Below, piece by piece: positions 1 to 12,900 of a DNA stretch of 64,000 nt. Under the pieces are notes generated by a model. The model saw only the letters and a list, made by a program, of their open reading frames with translations. It did not search any database and was not told the DNA's origin. The DNA is taken from contig CM020511.1 of NCBI GenBank assembly GCA_009823395.1, positions 22,693,501-22,757,500 of the forward strand. Direction: 5' to 3'. The stretch comes from Thamnaconus septentrionalis. Its lineage: Eukaryota > Chordata > Actinopteri > Tetraodontiformes > Monacanthidae. Both the position numbers and the translations under genes were made by a program. Each line of letters opens with the position of its first letter. The first letter of the stretch is position 1.

Positions 1-2320
1 TCATAAATTGTTTTAATATTTTGGAGAAATTGCATTTCAGGGTACATTAAGCACCTCCCTTCTAACTTCATGAATGATGCCAGTGTAATAACTTCCAACC
101 AATCGCAGCACTAAGGTAGAAGTACAGATAAAAACTTTCACAATTTCAGTACCTAGTGTCATCTCTTTGTAGGCCGAAAGGTGCATACATGAAACAAACA
201 GACACCATCATAATTCAATAGACCTTGGTTTATTTTAAGATGTGTTATGTTCTTGGAGCTGGGAGAAGAAAGGAGAATGATAATTATTACATTGATGTTA
301 CAGTCAGCAAAAATCAAACAAAGGGTCACAAACCGATCGAGGACCTCTATTTTGAAATGTTACATCAGAATTTTATGAAATTCAGTGGTGAGGGGGTGAT
401 GCATTGCCACCCTGAAGTGGAAAGATGGAATTTCCTCAAAACTTTAATCTGAAATCAAGAATATTAAACAGATAAATCTTAATTTTTGGAGGAGCTTTAT
501 TTTGAAATGATACATCAGAATTTTCTGAAATTCAGTGGGGGGTTTCCTTGGGCGGTGTACTACCAGGCACACATGGGAGAATGGATTGACAAGGAATTTT
601 CCTGAAATATTATTGTGAAACCAAGTATAGAGAAAAGTGATTCTGTAGTTTCTCCATTGTGCTCAGTGATTACCGTAATATCTGGTGTATACAGAGCCCG
701 CAAAAAGCGAGTGTCTGCTGGCTCAACCGCTTTTGTCGAACTGTTGGTTGGCTTGACTGCAGTTTACGCATTCAGACGGTCTGCGATACTTTGCAATGCT
801 TTTCTCTCTGTCTTATAAGTAAGGAGTTGCCTTCTTCTTTATTTGTTCTTTTACCTCCTCATCATAAGCCTCCACAAGGAGCCGTGTGTGCGCACTTATC
901 GAAGATAGGTTTCACTAGGCTTGATAAATCTTGGTGTTGCTCATCCGGGATGGGTTTTTGTGCCTACCTACCTATTAAGCCTAATCACACGTGCTGTGGA
1001 TTGGTTGAACGTGGCTTAGTTACTGATATTGGATGATGGAATCCTACTTTTGTGCAACGAGCCCCAGTGGTGTAAATCCACTCGAGCCATTTTCTTTTTT
1101 GTTTGATCAATCGCTCCTTGATTAAGTCATTAAATTTTTTGTCTGCATCATGAAGTCAGACTACTTCCTTTATCCTTTAGTTACGCTGATTTAGCTTACA
1201 GTATAACAACTACTACAGAGACCTTTGTTGAAACCATAAATGACCTTACAGGAGCCTCGTTCCAAACTGGTCTTTGCAACTCCACTTCGACTGCGGTGTT
1301 TCCTGTTTTTCCCCTCCATTTGTTTGCTGTGTGTTGACCCCTTTGATTTGTTTCCCTTTCTTCCCAGCAGCAGCAGCAGCAGCGTAATTATGCATGTCTT
1401 TGCATGCCGAGCCATTAAACGGCCCTTTTTTCTTGCGCGCTCGCTTCAGCGCTTATCTGGAAGTCACACGCAGACCTGTCACCGCCTGGGCGAGGCAGAG
1501 GGGAAACTGGCAATCGTCAATCCACCACTGCACATTCGAAGCGACGGAAAAACCCCCGCCCCCAAAAAAATAAATAAATAAAAAACACGAAACATATTTG
1601 ACAAGAGCAGCTGGAGCCATGGCAACCACTACAGAGAAGCCGTGAATGTCGACCAGCCAATCAGGAAGCTTGCTTCTGCACGCTTTTGAAAGACTAATGA
1701 AAGCGTAGCTTTGAAAAGTTTTAACGACACCAATTGACTCTGCCCTCGAATGGATGTTCCTGGTAACACTTTCCTCCAAAAAGGTGAGACTTGTTGGTCT
1801 GACCTCCAGAATCAGGAGAACGAGGGTTACCATGACAATCCTCCAGTTTTTGCCTTTGCAGTCCTGAAGAAAACATTCAGAGAATGTTTTGACCTTGTGA
1901 CCTTTTCTCCAAAGATCTTATAAAGTCTTCCAACACTTTTTTTTTTTATCATAATATACCCTATTTCTACCTGGACTATTTCACTTTTAAATGATAATTA
2001 TAAAATAAATATGTATTCCAGCTAGAGTTGGTCCCTGAAGCTGGAAATCTCAGGAAAAGGTGGAAAGAAAAACCAACCACTACATCTAAGAGGTAGAGTA
2101 TTACTGCCACAGGCCAACATTTCTGAGCAGCTCACACACAAACACACAAACACAGGAGGAAGTTAAGTCAGTCATCCCAGCGGTGCTGACACAAGCCTGT
2201 TGTGCAAAGTGAAAGCAGCTGAAATGAGAGCAGCGGTCGGAGGTAAGTGGACTCAATTTCAAAGACTTCACTCTTACTTTCCATGCTAACATCCAGTGGC
2301 TGTTGGTTTCAGTATTATTA
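1..2320. other. No recognised gene; mostly unique sequence
   Basis: No frame in this stretch shows a recognisable domain. The longest open frames (about 110-125 codons around 659-1036, 1240-1581 and 1453-1833) overlap on opposite strands, lack family motifs and look like chance. Small features are a short CAG run near 1369-1383, a T run near 1938-1947, a CA-rich patch near 2130-2155 and the 50-bp direct repeat listed separately. Confidence 0.5.
341..540 (+). repeat. 50-bp imperfect direct repeat, 150-bp spacing
   Basis: Positions 341-390 and 491-540 share a block containing TTTTGAAATG then TACATCAGAATTTT and GAAATTCAGTGG with few mismatches, exactly 150 bases apart. This could be the trace of an old tandem duplication whose intervening part has diverged. 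No function is inferred. Confidence 0.6.
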
Positions 2321-2322
2321 TC

Positions 2323-2665
2323 ATTCGGGACTGAGCCCCGGCGATAGACCAGCTCTGAAGCAGAGCAGGTCATCGCAAGGCGAAGACCCGTTTGTTCTTC
2401 GTGTGTTTATTATTTGGGACTGAGCCCCGGCGATAGACCAGCTCTGAAGCAGAGCAGGTCATTGCAAGGCGAAGACCCGTTTGTTCTTCGTGTGTTTATA
2501 ATTCGGGACTGAGCCCCGGCGATAGACCAGCTCTGAAGCAGAGCAGGTCATCGCAAGGCGAAGACCCGTTTGTTCTTCGTATGTTTATTCGGGACTGAGC
2601 CCCAGCGCAGACCTGCTCTAAACAGAGCCAGGGCGAAGACTCGATTGTTTTTCGTCCGTTTCTTC
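2323..2665 (+). repeat. Tandem repeat, four units of about 89 bp
   Basis: Units start at 2323, 2412, 2501 and 2587, each beginning with ATT(C/T)GGGACTGAGCCCC. Each runs through a GCTCT-containing block and ends in GTTTGTTCTTCGT then a TTTATTATT-like tail. The first three are nearly identical. The fourth lacks part of the middle and is more diverged. The unit contains short inverted stretches (GACCAGCTCTGAAGCAGAGC), so single strands could fold. The TTATT-rich flank and the later CGCCCCCTAGAGGCGC block (2810-2826) suggest an interspersed fish repeat family, but its type is not known to me. Confidence 0.85.
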
Positions 2666-2979
2666 TTATTATTATTATTAATGAGCGGCTTCGAACCCCA
2701 TTTTGACCCCCTTATCATACTCCAAAAGTCAAAAAATCTGGCATGCAGGTAGAAACTGGTGTAGAATTTTATAAAATGAAGAGAAAAAGGCAAAATTCCA
2801 CTCTCCAGCGCCCCCTAGAGGCGCCCACAAATTAGAAATGGCCCTAGCTTCCACTAGGAAGGTCGAAAAAATTGAGATGAGACAAGTGATACCTTGTCAG
2901 CAGTCTACTGCTCATCTCACCAGTGAAGTCCGATACATATGTCGAACACAAGTAGAAGAGTGTTGTCACTCCACCAGAT

Positions 2980-4878
2980 GTGATTAAAGCTCTTGAGTCT
3001 GACTTCAATGAAAAGGGTGCAGAAGATGCTTACTTCTCTCAAGATCTCCGCTTCCTATCAATAATGGAGGAGGGACTCAGAATAAAGAAAAATGGACACT
3101 ATGAAATGCCCCTGCCATTCAAAGAAGGCAGGCCGATCTTGCCAGATAATAAGAAATGTGCAGAGCATCGTCTCAAATGTCTGAGAAGAAGATTTGAAAA
3201 AGACAAATGATACCATAAAGACTACGTAGCCTTCATGAGTGAGACAATAGCTCGTGGAGATGCGGTGAAGATTTCAGAAGATGATGTCCAGAATAACCCT
3301 GCTTGGTACATCCCACACCATGGGGTATACCACCCACAGAAACCAGGGAAGATACGTGTCGTGTTCGACTGTTCAGCAGGGTATGAAGGCGTGTCGTTGA
3401 ACAATCATCTACTCACGGGGCCAGAACTAACGAACAATTTGATTGGTGTTCTCTGCCGATTTCGCAAGGGTCCTGTAGCAGTCATGTGTGACATTGAACG
3501 AATGTTACATCAATTTCATGTGAGAAGGGAAGACCAAGACTATTTGAGATTTCTTTGGTGGGATGATGGAGACTTTCAGTCTGAACCATCAGTTTATCGT
3601 ATGACAGTGCACCTGTTTGGGGCCGCCTCATCGCCAGGTTGTGCAAACTATGGTCTCAAGCACATTGCAGCTCAAGGACAAGGTCGTTTCAGCGAAGCAA
3701 GCATCCTTTTCGTTGAAAGGAATTTCTACGTGGATGATGGCCTGACGAGTGTGTCATCAGAGGATGAAGCAATACAGCTGATCGACGAGGCCAGGCAGCT
3801 TTGCAGTGCCGGCAAGCTACACATCCACAAGTTCATTTGCAATCGGCAGAAAGTGTTCGTATCACTTCCCAGAGAGGAGTGTGCAGAAACAGCAAGAGAT
3901 CAAGATCTAGATTTAAGTGAGCCACTGATTGAGAGAGCTCTAGGTGTTATATGGTGTATCACTTCAGATCAGTTTCTCTTTAGAGTAGTTGTGAATGATT
4001 GTCTACTTTCAAGAAGAGGCGTTTTGTCAACAGTGGCATCAATCTACGACCCGCTTGGATGTGTCGCACCTTTTATTTTAGTGGGGAAGCAAATACTCCA
4101 GCAAATGTGCCGAGAGAAGACCGACTGGGATGAACCACTGTCCGGTGATCTCCAGACACAATGGGAATCATGGCTTTTGGACCTCCAGAATCTAGCAGAT
4201 GTTAAAATTCAGAGATGTTACTTTCCAGCAAAGTTTGGTCAAATCCAAAGACAAGAACTCCATCATTTCTCGGACGCGAGTGTAACCGGGTATGGCGAAT
4301 GCACTTACCTTAGAACAGTCAGTACCATGGGACAAATCCACTGTGTTCTAGTCATGGGTAAGGCCAGAGTAGCCCCCATGAAGGTCACTACAATACCGAG
4401 GCTGGAGCTCTCCGCAGCTGTTGTGGCTGTACGCACCAGTGACATGCTTCGGAACGAGCTGGAGCTTGAAGTTGCTGAGGAAATCTTCTGGACAGACTCA
4501 AAGGTTGTCCTTGGATACGTCAACAATGATACCAGAAGATTTCACGTATTTGTTGCAAATCGTATTGAGATGATCAAAGAAAGTACCAGCCCAAGCCAGT
4601 GGAGATATGTGGCCTCTGATGAAAATCCTGCTGACCACACATCGCGGGGTCTTAGGGCGAAGGAGCTAATTGCTTCCAACTGGTTTAAAGGTCCAGACTT
4701 TCTCTGGTGTGATGAGCTTCCTAGTGGAGATATTAAGGAGACAAAGCAGTTGAAGATCCAGAAGTTCGTAAAGCCTTTGTGTGCAAGACTTCAACAACCA
4801 ATGATTCACTGCTTGATGGCTTCCAGTACTTTTCCAGTTGGACGAGATTGGTCCAAGCCTTTGCCAGACTTATGCGAT
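2980..4878 (+). pseudogene. BEL/Pao pol, part 1: reverse transcriptase, Pao peptidase/RNase H region
   Basis: This part of Pol would copy the element's RNA into DNA. The frame opens at or before 2980, meets an in-frame TGA at 3208-3210 and continues from about 3211 to 4750. Visible motifs are PHHGVYHP and RVVFDCSA at the start of the RT domain and the catalytic YVDDG near 3727-3741. RNase H-like FSDAS and TDSKVVLGYV, followed by SDENPADHTSRG, complete the BEL/Pao arrangement. Near 4755 the frame shifts by one: the expected DPEVRKAF continues in the next frame up to 4878. The target duplication TGCGAT (4873-4878) then marks the L2 insertion and pol resumes at 9618. A stop plus a frameshift make it non-functional. 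Confidence 0.9.
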
Positions 4879-5688
4879 AATAATAATAATAATAAACTTT
4901 TATTTGTACAGCGCTAAATCACAACCAATGGCGTCTCAAAGCGCTTTATATAATCAGAGAGAACCAACTGGGCCCCCGGAGCAAGCAAGATGCGACAGTG
5001 GCTGGGAAAAAACTCCCCTGTGGGAAGAAACCTAGGGCAGAACCAGACTCCAGAGGGCCATCATCTGCCTATGAGTAGTTGGGGTGAAATACAAAAATAG
5101 AGGAGATACAGAGAAAGAGAGAAAGGAGTAGAGTGAACCAGGACAGAGTGAAAAACAGATACACCAACCAGGCATTCACAAAACGGATACAAACACAAAG
5201 AATAGGAAATAATTCAAGGCTGCTGTCCGTGTGGGCTGTAAGTGTCCATGCTTTGGAAGGCAAGAGCCTATCCCGATGGACAATCTGCCGATAGGACAAG
5301 TCCAGGTCCTAGGCGTGGTGGTGGGACAAGCGATGACACCAAGACCCCCAGGACAGCACAATCCAGCTCCTGGCGCAGTGGTCATCACCTGCCGGGACAC
5401 AGAGACTGCGGCAGTATCATGCATATCGAGCATACTGTACAAAGCATAATGAGAGCTAGTTTGGACAGAGTAGATAGAGTCAAAAGAGTCAAAGATTGAT
5501 TGGGTGAGGAGAGTGATAGAAAGCTCCGCCTGCACAGAGCAACGATCCCTGTAACGGAGCGAAAGATCTCCCTCCACGGCGTAAGCCTATAGCAGCTTAA
5601 CTGACAGTGGATGGAATCTAACTATAAGCTTTAAGAAAAAGGAAAGTCTTAAGTCTACTCCTAAATAAACTAACTGTGTCTGCCCCCC

Positions 5689-8490
5689 TCACCGAGGCTG
5701 GAAGATGATTCCAAAATAAAGGTGCCAGGAACTGAAACACCTACCTCCTGACCTAACTCTAGACATTTTTGGGGTAACTAAAAGACCTGAATCCTCAGAG
5801 CGAAGGGCTCTTGGAGGATGATAAAGTTCAATTAGTTCCCTAATATAAGAAGGAGCCTGAGAATAAAGAGCTTTGTAAATTAAAACTAGAATCTTAAATT
5901 CAATTCTAAATTTGACAGGCAGCCAATGCAAGGAAGCTAAGATTGGAGTAATATGCTGCCTCCTTCTAGTTCCGGTTAACAATCGTGCCGCAGAGTTTTG
6001 GATTAACTGTAATGTCCTAAGGGACGAATTTGGGCATCCTGCTAGTACCGAGTTCCAGTAATCTAGCCTAGATGTAACAAAAGCATGGATTATTTTTTCA
6101 GCGTCTTTGAAGGACAAAAAACCTCGAATTTTGGCAATGTTTCTTAAGTGGAAGAAAGCTGACCTCCCCACATTCTGTAAATGAGAATTAAAGGTCAGGT
6201 CCTGATCAAAAGTGACTCCAAGGTTCCTCACAGTAGAACTGGGTGTAGAACCAAATAGACCACCCTGTCCATCAAAGGCTCTGTCCCTACTCTCTCGCGA
6301 ACCAAATATAATGACCTCAGTTTTATCGGTATTAAGCAATAAGAAATTCTGTGTCATCCAGGTTCTGACATCACGAAGACAAGATTCCAATTTGGCCAAC
6401 TGATGAGCCTCATTTGCCTTAAAAGACAAGTACAGCTGTGTGTCATCTGCATAGGAATGGAAACTGATGTTATGCTTTCTGATGATGTCACCAAGAGGTG
6501 ACATGTAGATGTTGAAGAGGAGTGGCCCAAGTACAGATCCTTGCGGGACACCATGACAAACCCTCCTACGTTCCGATGAATGATTATGAACATGAACAAA
6601 CTGAAAGCGGTCAGACAAGTAAGATCCAAACCAGTCCAAGGCGCGATCCTTGATGCCAATAGAATTTTCTAATCTCCTAAGAAGAATGCTGTGGTCAACT
6701 GTATCAAATGCTGCACTGAGATCTAGGAGGACCAGAACAGAGAGAAGACCTCGGTCAGATGCACACAAGAGATCATTACTTACCTTAAGCAATGCAGTTT
6801 CAGTGCTATGTCCAACTCTGAAGCCTGACTGAAAAACCTCAAATAGATTGCTGTCGTTCAAGAAGTCCACAAGCTGCCTAGCAACAACTTTTTCTAAGAT
6901 CTTAGAGAGAAACGGAAGGTTCGAAATTGGCCTATAATTTGAAAGCACACTCAAGTCCAAATTGGGTTTCTTGATCAGAGGCTTGATTACAGCCACTTTG
7001 AAGGCATGAGGGACAAAACCTGTTGATAGAGAATGATTGATTATTCTAAGAATGACACAATGAAGCAATGGTGAAACCTCCTTGAGAAGCCTGGTTGGAA
7101 TTGGGTCCAAAAGACTCGTGGTTGGCTTAGCAGAGGAGACAAGAGAATCAAGTTCAGAGAGTCCAACTTGCCGAAAACTCCCGAAATAAACACTGGGGTT
7201 GCCATGTTGAGAAAGATCTGCCATGTGACCAGCGGAAGACAAAGAAGACAAAGAATTCCCAATCTCAGTTCTAATATCTTCTACTTTTTGCTGGAAGAAA
7301 TTCAAGAAATCGTTGCTTGACAGGCCAATAGGGACGCATGGCTCAACACAATGATGGCTCCTCGTCAGCTTAGCAACTGTACTAAATAAAAACTTTGGAT
7401 TGTTCTTGTTGGAGTCAATAAGAGCAAAATAGTAGGAAGTTCTACTGATACGCAGGGCCTTTTTATAGGACCTAAAGCAATCCTGCCAAGTCTTGAAGGA
7501 TGAAGCTGTTTTTGACGAACGCCAAGTTCTCTCAAGCCTTCGCAAATTTTGTTTTAATTTGCGAGTAGAGGAAGTAAACCAAGGGGCTGATCGATCCTGC
7601 CTTTTCATTCTTACCTTATAAGGGGCAAGATCATCCAATGTTGATTTCAGAAAACCAGAAAAACGATCTGTCAAGGAGTCAAGATCAAGATCAGTCAAGT
7701 GGGTGGGGGGAGAGTCCGGAAGCATGTCCAGAGGTACAAGAGCATCAAGCAGATCAGGAAGCCTCTCTTTAAATTCAGCAACAACAGAGTCCGAAATGTT
7801 TCTACTCATTATAGACCTTGCTTGGGGAATGTGATCCGCCACAATAAAGCCGAAAGTGATCAGAAAGTGGTCAGACAAAACGTCATTTCGGGGAAAGATT
7901 GTCAACTGCTCCACACCAAGTCCAAAAGTGAGCACAAGATCCAAAGTATGACTATGCTTATGAGTGGGTACATTCACAACTTGAAGAAAGCCTAAGGAGT
8001 CAAGGATAGATTTGAAATGAGAACTCAGACTGTCACTCTCAATGTCAACATGGATATTAAAATCTCCAATCACTATCATCTTATCCTTAGTCAATGCTAA
8101 AGTAGACAAAAACTCTGAAAATTCATCTAAGAAAGAAGAATATGGACCGGGGGGATGGTAGACAACAATGAATTCAACGGAATCTGCCTGTCTATCAGGT
8201 GACAGCAAAATAGACATCGCTAAACTCTCAAATGAACTATAAATAGATTGAGCCTTGAGATTGACTAACAAATTGGAATTATAAATAGAATTATTACAAT
8301 CTATTCGAATTAGGTTACTATAATCGATTGGAGATTTGCACAGCATAAGAGGTTTGGAGGTGCGAGGGACCGACACAACTTCTATTGGAAAAGACTGGCA
8401 GGGCTTCGAGGACTTACTAACGGCTGGGGACGGCAGTGAGAGAAGCCCAGAGTAGCGTGTAGGACTACAACTCTGTTGCCTGGTCTCCAC
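5689..8490 (-). pseudogene. L2 copy A ORF2: endonuclease (damaged) and reverse transcriptase
   Basis: An open frame of 933 codons. The APE-type endonuclease is visible as YHPPGPYSSF, GDFNIH and LSDHFLITFG. The RT follows with NYRPISNLPFLSKILEK, HGVPQGSVLGPLLFNIYM and the catalytic YADDTQLYLSF. L2 clade is assigned by these motifs and the 3' end. Compared with copy B, about 88 residues are missing near residue 67, removing the catalytic Asn (LNIRSL) and Glu (TETWL) blocks, so the endonuclease cannot work. Near 5735 a one-base loss shifts the last ~25 residues, giving a shortened C-terminus. The frame starts 9 bases after the ORF1 stop, the usual tight ORF1-ORF2 spacing. The ATG at 8490 is the first in frame. 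Confidence 0.85.
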
Positions 8491-8499
8491 CCTGGAGCA

Positions 8500-9437
8500 T
8501 CAGTGAGTGGAAGCTAAAATTTTAGCTATATTGCTAGATAAGAGAGCTGCACCTTCCCGGGTGGGATGAATGCCATCCCTCCTAACAAGACCAGGCTTGC
8601 CCCAGAAAGGCTTCCAGTTATCTACAAAGCCCACCGAGTTATTGGGACACCACCCTGACAGCCAACGGTGAAAAGATGACATGCGGCTAAACATCTCATC
8701 GTTCCTAACATTTGGCAAGGGGCCAGAGAAAACTACTTCGTCCGACATGGTCTGAGCAAATGCGCACACCGAAGCTACATTTAACTTAATGACCTCGGAC
8801 GATTTCAGGCGTGCATCATTGAAACCACAGTGAATTACAATCCGCCTAAATCTCCGCTTATTCTTAGCCATTAACTTTAAATGCCCTTCAATATCGCCCG
8901 CCCTGGCCCCGGGGATGCACTTCACTGTGGCCGATGGCTGTCCTACGTTAACATGCCTCACTATAGACGAGCCGATCACCAGAGTGTCAATCTCAGTCGG
9001 CGTGCTGCTGAGTGGGGCAAACTTATTCGAGACATGGACGGAGGGGGCCTGGTGTTGAGAATGGTGGTGGTGCCCGGCAGACTTGTTAAGGCTACGCTTC
9101 CTCCTGACAGTCACCCAACCGACCTTTCCCGGCTGCTCGGGGGAGCCGCGAGGAGGGAACTAGTGGGACCTAGAGACTCCGACGCTACGCTAGCGAATGA
9201 ACGCTCCGCTCCAGCTAGGCTAACCCTACTAGCTACGGGACTACTATGCTCGAAGGAGCAAAGACCTTCCTCAAGCTGGCCAAGATTCGCCTCAAGCGCT
9301 AACATAGCACTACATTTAATACACATCCCTGACTCGGTAATTGAGGACGAGCTAAAGCTAAGCATCTGGCAGTGTGAGCAAGAAAAGACGGGAGGGGAGA
9401 GAGGAGGGACAGGGGAGAGGTGAGAGGGAGAAGCCAT
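8500..9437 (-). pseudogene. L2 copy A ORF1 with SGNH/GDSL-type esterase domain, one frameshift
   Basis: ORF1 begins at the ATG at 9437 and runs in one frame to 9111, then continues in another frame from about 9112 to 8500, so one base has been gained or lost near 9112. The first part has two CxxC pairs (CSHC and CIKC) suggestive of a zinc-binding or coiled-coil segment. The second part shows an SGNH hydrolase pattern: DTLVIGSSIVRH, HCGFNDAR, then DGIHPTREG with the Asp-x-x-His pair. ORF1 proteins with esterase domains are known in CR1/L2-type LINEs and are thought to bind RNA or membranes during transposition. The catalytic block motifs are all present but the frameshift would end translation early. 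Confidence 0.75.
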
Positions 9438-9617
9438 GGCTTCGACTGTGCTTGTGCAAACAGATAGAGATAAGTGGATTGAGAAGAGACTAAATAATTT
9501 GGAGAACGATCACCTTTTAAGAGAAAACAGTCGAGTGGTTCGCTCAGTCAGAGCTCAAGAGCGGCGTGGCTGGCTGGTCGGCTGCGCTGTCGCCTCCTCT
9601 CCTTGACCCTCTGCGAT

Positions 9618-9991
9618 GGGTCAAGGAACGCAAAGGGTTAGTATCCAGAACCAATAAAGCTACAAGTCTCGGAGAGAGAAAGGAGGCAGAACTTACCATC
9701 ATCGGCATTGCCCAACAGGCAGCTTTCCCAGAAGAGATCCAAAATCTTCAGTGTAAGAAGGAGATCACAGCTAAAAATAAGACGAGCAAGATGCACAGAT
9801 TGAATCCTTTCTTGGATGAACGGGACATCTTGAGGGTTGGAGGCCGGCTTGAGCATGCTGCTTTACATCCTCAGATCAAGCATCCAGCAATCCTGCCAAA
9901 GGCTAGCCACATATCGACCTTATTGGTCAAGCACTATCATGAGCAAGTGCAACACCAAGGGCGTGGCATAACAATGAATGATCTGCAATCA
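9618..9991 (+). pseudogene. BEL/Pao pol, part 2: integrase zinc-binding region
   Basis: This is the segment between the two L2 insertions. It starts with WVKERKGL, which continues the frame cut at 4878, and runs through RLNPFLDERDILRVGGRL, HPAILPK and HISTLLVKHYHEQVQHQGRG. These match the BEL/Pao integrase N-terminal zinc-binding block (paired His with CxxC in part 3). The frame ends at the AATCA duplication (9987-9991) where L2 copy B entered and is picked up at 13766. No stop is seen within this part. Confidence 0.88.
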
Positions 9992-12900
9992 CAGGAGGCG
10001 ACAGCGTCACACAGGAGGCGACAGCACAGCCGGCACCTCCAAACCTCTTATACTGTGCAAATCTCCAATCGATTATAGTAACCTAATTCGAATAGATTGT
10101 AGAAATAAGGGGGCCCGGTCGGAGGTGGCTCCAGGGTCTCCCACAAACAAAATGGTGAAATGTGGCCTCCTTAACATTAGGTCTCTACATTCCAAGGCAG
10201 TTTTAGTTCATGATTTGATTAGTGAACATAATGTTGATATTTTTGGCCTCACAGAGACATGGTTACATCAAGATGAATGTTTTAGTCTTAATGAAGCCAC
10301 TCCTCCTAGTCATATTAATACTCATCAGGCTGGTGATAGTGGTGGAGGAGGTGGCGTTGCAGCTATTTATAATTCCAATTTGCTAGTCAATCTCAAGGCT
10401 CAATCTATTTATAGTTCATTTGAGAGTTTAGCGATGTCTATTTTGCTGTCACCTGATAGACAGGCAGATTCCGTTGAATTCATTGTTGTCTACCGTCCCC
10501 CCGGTCCATATTCTTCTTTCTTAGATGAATTTTCAGAGTTTTTGTCTACTTTAGCATTGACTAAGGATATGATGATAGTGATTGGAGATTTTAATATCCA
10601 TGTTGACATTGAGAGTGACAGTCTGAGTTCTCATTTCAAATCTATCCTCGACTCCTTAGGCTTTCTTCAAGTTGTGAATGTACCCACTCATAAGCATAGT
10701 CATACTTTGGATCTTGTGCTCACTTTTGGACTTGGTGTGGAGCAGTTGACAATCTTTCCCCGAAATGACGTTTTGTCTGACCACTTTCTGATCACTTTCG
10801 GCTTTATTGTGGCGGATCACATTCCCCAAGCAAGGTCTATAATGAGTAGAAACATTTCGGACTCTGTTGTTGCTGAATTTAAAGAGAGGCTTCCTGATCT
10901 GCTTGATGCTCTTGTACCTCTGGACATGCTTCCGGCCTCTCCCCCCACCCACTTGACTGATCTTGATCTTGACTCAAAATTGGATGATCTTGCCCCTAGA
11001 GGTTTACTTCCTCTACTCGCAAATTTAAACAAAATTTGTGAAGGCTTGAGAGGACTTGGCATTCGTCAAAAACAGCTTCATCCTTCAAGACTTGGCAGGA
11101 TTGCTTTAGGACCTATAAAAAGGCCCTGCGTATCAGTAGAACTTCCTACTATTCTGCTCTTATTGACTCCAACAAGAACAATCCAAAGTTTTTATTTAGT
11201 ACAGTTGTTAAGCTGACGAGGAGGCATCATTGTGTTGAGCCATGCATCCCTATTGGCCTGTCAAGCAACGATTTCTTGAATTTCTTCCAGCAAAAAGTAG
11301 AAGATATTAGAACTGACATTGGGAATTCTTTGTCTTCTTTGTCTTCTTTGTCTTCCACTGGTCACATGGCAGATCTTTCTCAACATGGCAACCTCAGTGT
11401 TTATTTCGGGAGTTTTCGGCAAGTTGGACTCTCTGAACTTGATTCTCTTGTCTCCTCTGCTAAGCCGACCACGAGTCTTTTGGACCCAATTCAAACCAGG
11501 CTTCTCAAGGAGGTTTCCCCATTGCTTCATTGTGTCATTCTTAGAATTATCAATCATTCTCTATCAACAGGTTTTGTTCCTCATGCTTTCAAAGTGGCTG
11601 TAATCAAGCCTGTGATCAAAAAACCCAATTTGGACTCGAGTGTGCTTTCAAATTATAGGCCAATCTCGAACCTTCCGTTTCTCTCTAAGATCTTAGAAAA
11701 AGTTGTTGCTAGGCAGCTTGTGGACTTCTTGAACGACAGCAATCTATTTGAGGTTTTTCAGTCAGGCTTCAGAGTTGGACATAGCACTGAAACTGCATTG
11801 CTTAAGGTAAGTAATGATCTCTTGTGTGCATCTGACAGAGGTCTTCTCTCTGTTCTGGTCCTCCTAGATCTCAGTGCAGCATTTGATGCGGTTGACCACA
11901 GCATTCTTCTTAGGAGATTAGAAAATGCTATTGGCATCAAGGATCGCGCCTTGGACTGGTTTGGATCTTACTTGTCTGACCGCTTTCAGTTTGTTCATGT
12001 TCATAATCATTCATCAGAACGTAGGAGGGTTAGTCATGGTGTCCCGCAAGGATCTGTACTTGGGCCACTCCTCTTCAACATCTACATGTCACCTCTTGGT
12101 GACATCATCAGAAAGCATAACATCACTTTCAATTCCTATGCAGATGACACACAGCTGTACTTGTCTTTCAAGGCAAATGAGGCTCATCAGTTGGCCAAAT
12201 TGGGATCTTGTCTTCGTGATGTCAGAACTTGGATGACACAGAATTTCTTGTTGCTTAATACCGATAAAACTGAGGTCATTATATTTGGTTCGCGAGAGAG
12301 TAGGGACAGAGCCTTTGATGGACACGGTGGTCTATTTGGTACTACACCCAGTTCTACTGTGAGAAACCGTGGAGTCACTTTTGATCAGGACCTGACCTTT
12401 AATTCTCATATACAGAATGTGGGGAGGTCAGCTTTCTTCCACTTAAGAAACATTGCCAAAATTTGAGGTTTTTTGTCCTTCAAAGACGCTGAAAAAATAA
12501 TCAATGCTTTTGTTACATCTAGGCTAGATTACTGTAACTCGGTACTAGCAGGATGCCCAAATTCGTCCCTTAGGACATTACAGTTAATCCAAAACTCTGC
12601 GGTACGATTGTTAACCGGAACTAGAAGGAGGCAGCATATTACTCCAATCTTAGCTTCCTTGCATTGGCTGCCTGTCAAATTTAGAATTGAATTTAAGATT
12701 CTAGTTTTAACTTACAAAGCTCTTTATTCTCAGGCTCCTTCTTATATTAGGGAACTAATTGAACTTTATCATCCTCCAAGAGCCCTTCGCTCTGAGGATT
12801 CAGGTCTTTTAGTTATCCCAAAAATGTCTAGAGTTAGGTCAGGAGGTAGGTGTTTCAGTTTCCTGGCACCTTTATTTTGGAATCATCTTCCAGCCTTGGT

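Larger units (their letters stand above)
4879..9611 (-). mobile_element. L2-clade LINE, copy A, nearly full length
   Basis: The element reads on the minus strand from 9611 to 4879. It has a 5' leader (9611-9438), ORF1, ORF2, a long 3' UTR and an ATT-repeat tail (plus strand AATAAT at 4879-4896). The target duplication TGCGAT lies at 4873-4878 and 9612-9617. The 3' end (AGCGCTTTGAGACGCCATTG and TTTAGCGCTGTACAAATAAA) is the typical fish L2 end. It lacks the first part of the endonuclease domain and has two small frameshifts, so it is probably inactive. It is closely related to copy B at 9992-13760, in opposite orientation. Confidence 0.9.

Noticed and set aside
225..452. 75-codon frame near the left edge
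   Set aside because: Starts with a non-ATG codon, includes half of the 150-bp-spaced repeat and matches no family I know.
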